Below, in pieces: positions 6,072-7,524 of a stretch of 7,524 bases of DNA. This stretch comes from Ruminococcaceae bacterium UBA3753 (GTDB lineage Bacteria > Bacillota > Clostridia > Oscillospirales > Acutalibacteraceae), in assembly GCA_002372375.1 (NCBI GenBank), contig DFGJ01000048.1, positions 1 to 7,524 of the forward strand, in the 5' to 3' direction. Every line of letters starts with the position of its first letter. Positions within the stretch are counted from its first letter, which is position 1. The position numbers and the translations under genes were made by a program. The notes under the pieces are model-generated. The model did no database searches, was not told where the DNA came from, and saw nothing but the letters and a program-made list of their open reading frames with translations.

Positions 6072-7524
6072 TTATTTAACACAATAAAAGTCTTGATTAT
6101 CTCTTAGACTCTCAAAAGAAACGTACCTCGCACTTATTTGAGCCCTGGCATTCTCACTAAGACTATTCATTTCTTTCACAAATTCATCTTTATTTAACAA
6201 AATATGCTTCCCTCCATGACAGCTTAACTTTAGCCAGGCGACAACTTCAAAATTTTTAGTCTCATCATTCCACTTATACTTTGGTTGAATACAATAGCAA
6301 GAACCGTCATACCCTATGTCTGCTGCTTGGTAATTGATAGCAGCTAAAAATTTTCTGTTTTTATAGTTGTTATCAACATTACCAAGCTCACAACCACCTT
6401 GTTCCAAAGTATATATTTCGTTAAATTCTCCATTTTCTATACTGTTTTTTAATTTTTCTTCATCAAATGGATTTAAAACAAAGGAATTAGAGTGAGTATC
6501 AAAATTTAAAAGCATATACTTCGATTGGTCTCCCAATAGAGAAAAATATGGGATTCTTTCATTCGCTACACCTATATTCAATGCATCTTCAGCACCAAAC
6601 GCTTGTATGGTTTTCCTGGGCTCTGTCATCTCACCTTTTTGGCGAAATCTTATATTTTGCTCGCCATCTGTCGCTATTCCCAATAAACTATTTTCCATGT
6701 CGTTTAGCCTATCTGTTAATTCAACATTGCCGCCTATATCCGGATCTATCTCACCAGCTATACTAAATTTTCCGTTCACATTATTCTTGCTAAGATCGTT
6801 ATTCGTCAACCTACGTAAAGTCTCTGTAGATCTTTTAAATCGATCCATCTCGTTCCTTTTCTGATTTGGCGTCATATTATTCCAAATTTCTTTATACTCT
6901 TCTACACCGCATCCATTAACTTTTTCTTCCATAATTCTTACTAATTCATCGGTATCAGTTTGTGCGATCACTTCAAATAGACTCGCATTTTCCGGCGCCA
7001 TAAGCGTATAGGCACCTGCATTTATACCACAGTTGTTCGCCGTCCAAAACGTCACCGGTATTCTATCTGCAAAAGGATAGTTCCCTTTATTAACATCTGC
7101 TTGATCATCGTCTTCATAATCAAAATCTTTATCAAATAAGCTAAAACTGTCGTCCTCCTCGTTCTTTTTACTGGCTTTAAAACTATCAAGCAACTCTTTT
7201 TGCGCTCTTATGAATGCCTCATCGTTTGCTAACACGTCTAAATTTAGATCGTTATTTGTTTTATTTTTGCTTTCTTTAACCTGGTTTTCATCTTGCTTTT
7301 TGGTTCTCATGTTTTTATTATTTTTGCTCTGTATTTGCCGAAACGCTTCTTCTTGCGCCTTTATAAACGCCTCATTGTTCGCCAATACACCTAAATTTAC
7401 ATCATCTTTATTTTTGCTTTCTTTAACCTGGTTTTCATCTTGCTTTTTGGTTCTCATGTTTTTATTATTTTTGCTCTGTATTTGCCGAAACGCTTCTTTT
7501 TGCGCCTTTATAAACGCCTCATTG
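6072..7524 (-). CDS. Repeat-bearing paralogue of the 4485-5834 protein, N-terminus beyond right edge
   Basis: The frame is open through the right edge, giving at least 483 residues; no start codon inside the window is credible. ATG 7457 is the first codon of an internal repeat and has no ribosome binding site. Numbering from that Met, residues 1-98 are two copies of a 49-residue lysine/asparagine-rich repeat, with 22 residues of another copy before it. A polar acidic linker follows (99-127). The core starts at RIPVTFW (132-138) and continues with NNCGINAGAY (141-150), LMAPEN (152-157), DRFKRST (205-211), NDLSKNN (220-226), SLLG (257-260), RIPYFSLLGDQSK (301-313), YCIQPKYKWN (388-397) and LKLSCHG (409-415), ending with DNQDFYCVK. 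N-N-C-G-I-N-A (141-147) matches the spacing N-x-C-x-x-N-A of the ubiquitin-specific protease cysteine box. The histidine-box position instead reads C387-Y388. Function is unknown. Export cannot be judged without the true N-terminus. Confidence 0.93.
   Translation of the reverse strand, partial: NEAFIKAQKEAFRQIQSKNNKNMRTKKQDENQVKESKNKDDVNLGVLANNEAFIKAQEEAFRQIQSKNNKNMRTKKQDENQVKESKNKTNNDLNLDVLANDEAFIRAQKELLDSFKASKKNEEDDSFSLFDKDFDYEDDDQADVNKGNYPFADRIPVTFWTANNCGINAGAYTLMAPENASLFEVIAQTDTDELVRIMEEKVNGCGVEEYKEIWNNMTPNQKRNEMDRFKRSTETLRRLTNNDLSKNNVNGKFSIAGEIDPDIGGNVELTDRLNDMENSLLGIATDGEQNIRFRQKGEMTEPRKTIQAFGAEDALNIGVANERIPYFSLLGDQSKYMLLNFDTHSNSFVLNPFDEEKLKNSIENGEFNEIYTLEQGGCELGNVDNNYKNRKFLAAINYQAADIGYDGSCYCIQPKYKWNDETKNFEVVAWLKLSCHGGKHILLNKDEFVKEMNSLSENARAQISARYVSFESLRDNQDFYCVK
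7164..7524 (-). repeat. 147-bp in-frame tandem repeat at the N-terminus of the rightmost gene
   Basis: Three copies are visible: a diverged one (7310-7164), a full one (7457-7311), and the last 67 bp of a third (7524-7458) that continues off the window. Each unit encodes 49 residues beginning MRTKKQDENQVKESKNK, then a variable DD/TNND patch, then a putative helix of the form VLANNEAFIKAQ. Over the visible 67 bp, the two upstream copies differ at only one base I can find (7494 region, AAA versus GAA codon). That points to very recent duplication or gene conversion. Confidence 0.93.

Noticed and set aside
7310..7457. ATG at 7457 or 7310 as the true start of the rightmost gene
   Set aside because: The frame stays open and repeats the same sequence upstream of both codons, and neither has a ribosome binding site, so the start is taken to be beyond the window.

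Overview
The window is AT-rich bacterial DNA. It carries canonical sigma-70/sigma-A type promoters, a strong GGAGGT ribosome binding site, Sec-type signal peptides, and a GT-C-like membrane protein and an NRLD-type RluA-family pseudouridine synthase of the kind common in Firmicutes. A low-GC Gram-positive (Clostridia-like) bacterium is the most natural reading, but no taxonomic marker gene is present. Two of the five genes look host- or surface-directed, so a host-associated lifestyle is possible. That is inference.

Layout from left to right. (1) Positions 1-528, minus strand: the N-terminal part of an unrecognised exported protein that runs off the left edge, with a good promoter at 592-620. 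(2) 529-928: an AT-rich divergent intergenic region holding that promoter and one for the next gene. (3) 929-2692, plus strand: a polytopic membrane protein of the PTPS-related / GT-C-like type. (4) 2693-2924: an intergenic region with a palindrome, a long imperfect stem-loop and an extended -10 promoter placed so that the next mRNA would be leaderless. (5) 2925-3869, plus strand: an RluA-family pseudouridine synthase. (6) 3870-4484: a convergent intergenic region dominated by three tandem, diverged copies of a ~164-bp repeat with conserved hairpins. (7) 4485-5834, minus strand: an exported protein of unknown function with strong expression signals. (8) 6072 to the right edge, minus strand: a paralogue of (7) whose N-terminus is built of near-identical 147-bp in-frame repeats and whose start lies beyond the window.

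The two ordinary genes (membrane GT-C-like protein and RNA-modification enzyme) look like chromosomal background. The unusual part is the right half: a tandem pair of paralogues sharing a ~310-residue core that I do not recognise as a named family. The core carries an N-x-(C/S)-x-I-N-A signature and a downstream block order that recall ubiquitin-specific proteases (peptidase C19), but the expected histidine is replaced in both copies and the cysteine in one. This supports, without proving, a secreted, rapidly evolving family of possibly catalytically dead deubiquitinase-like proteins. The adjacent ~164-bp repeat array and the 147-bp coding repeat show that the locus expands by tandem duplication.
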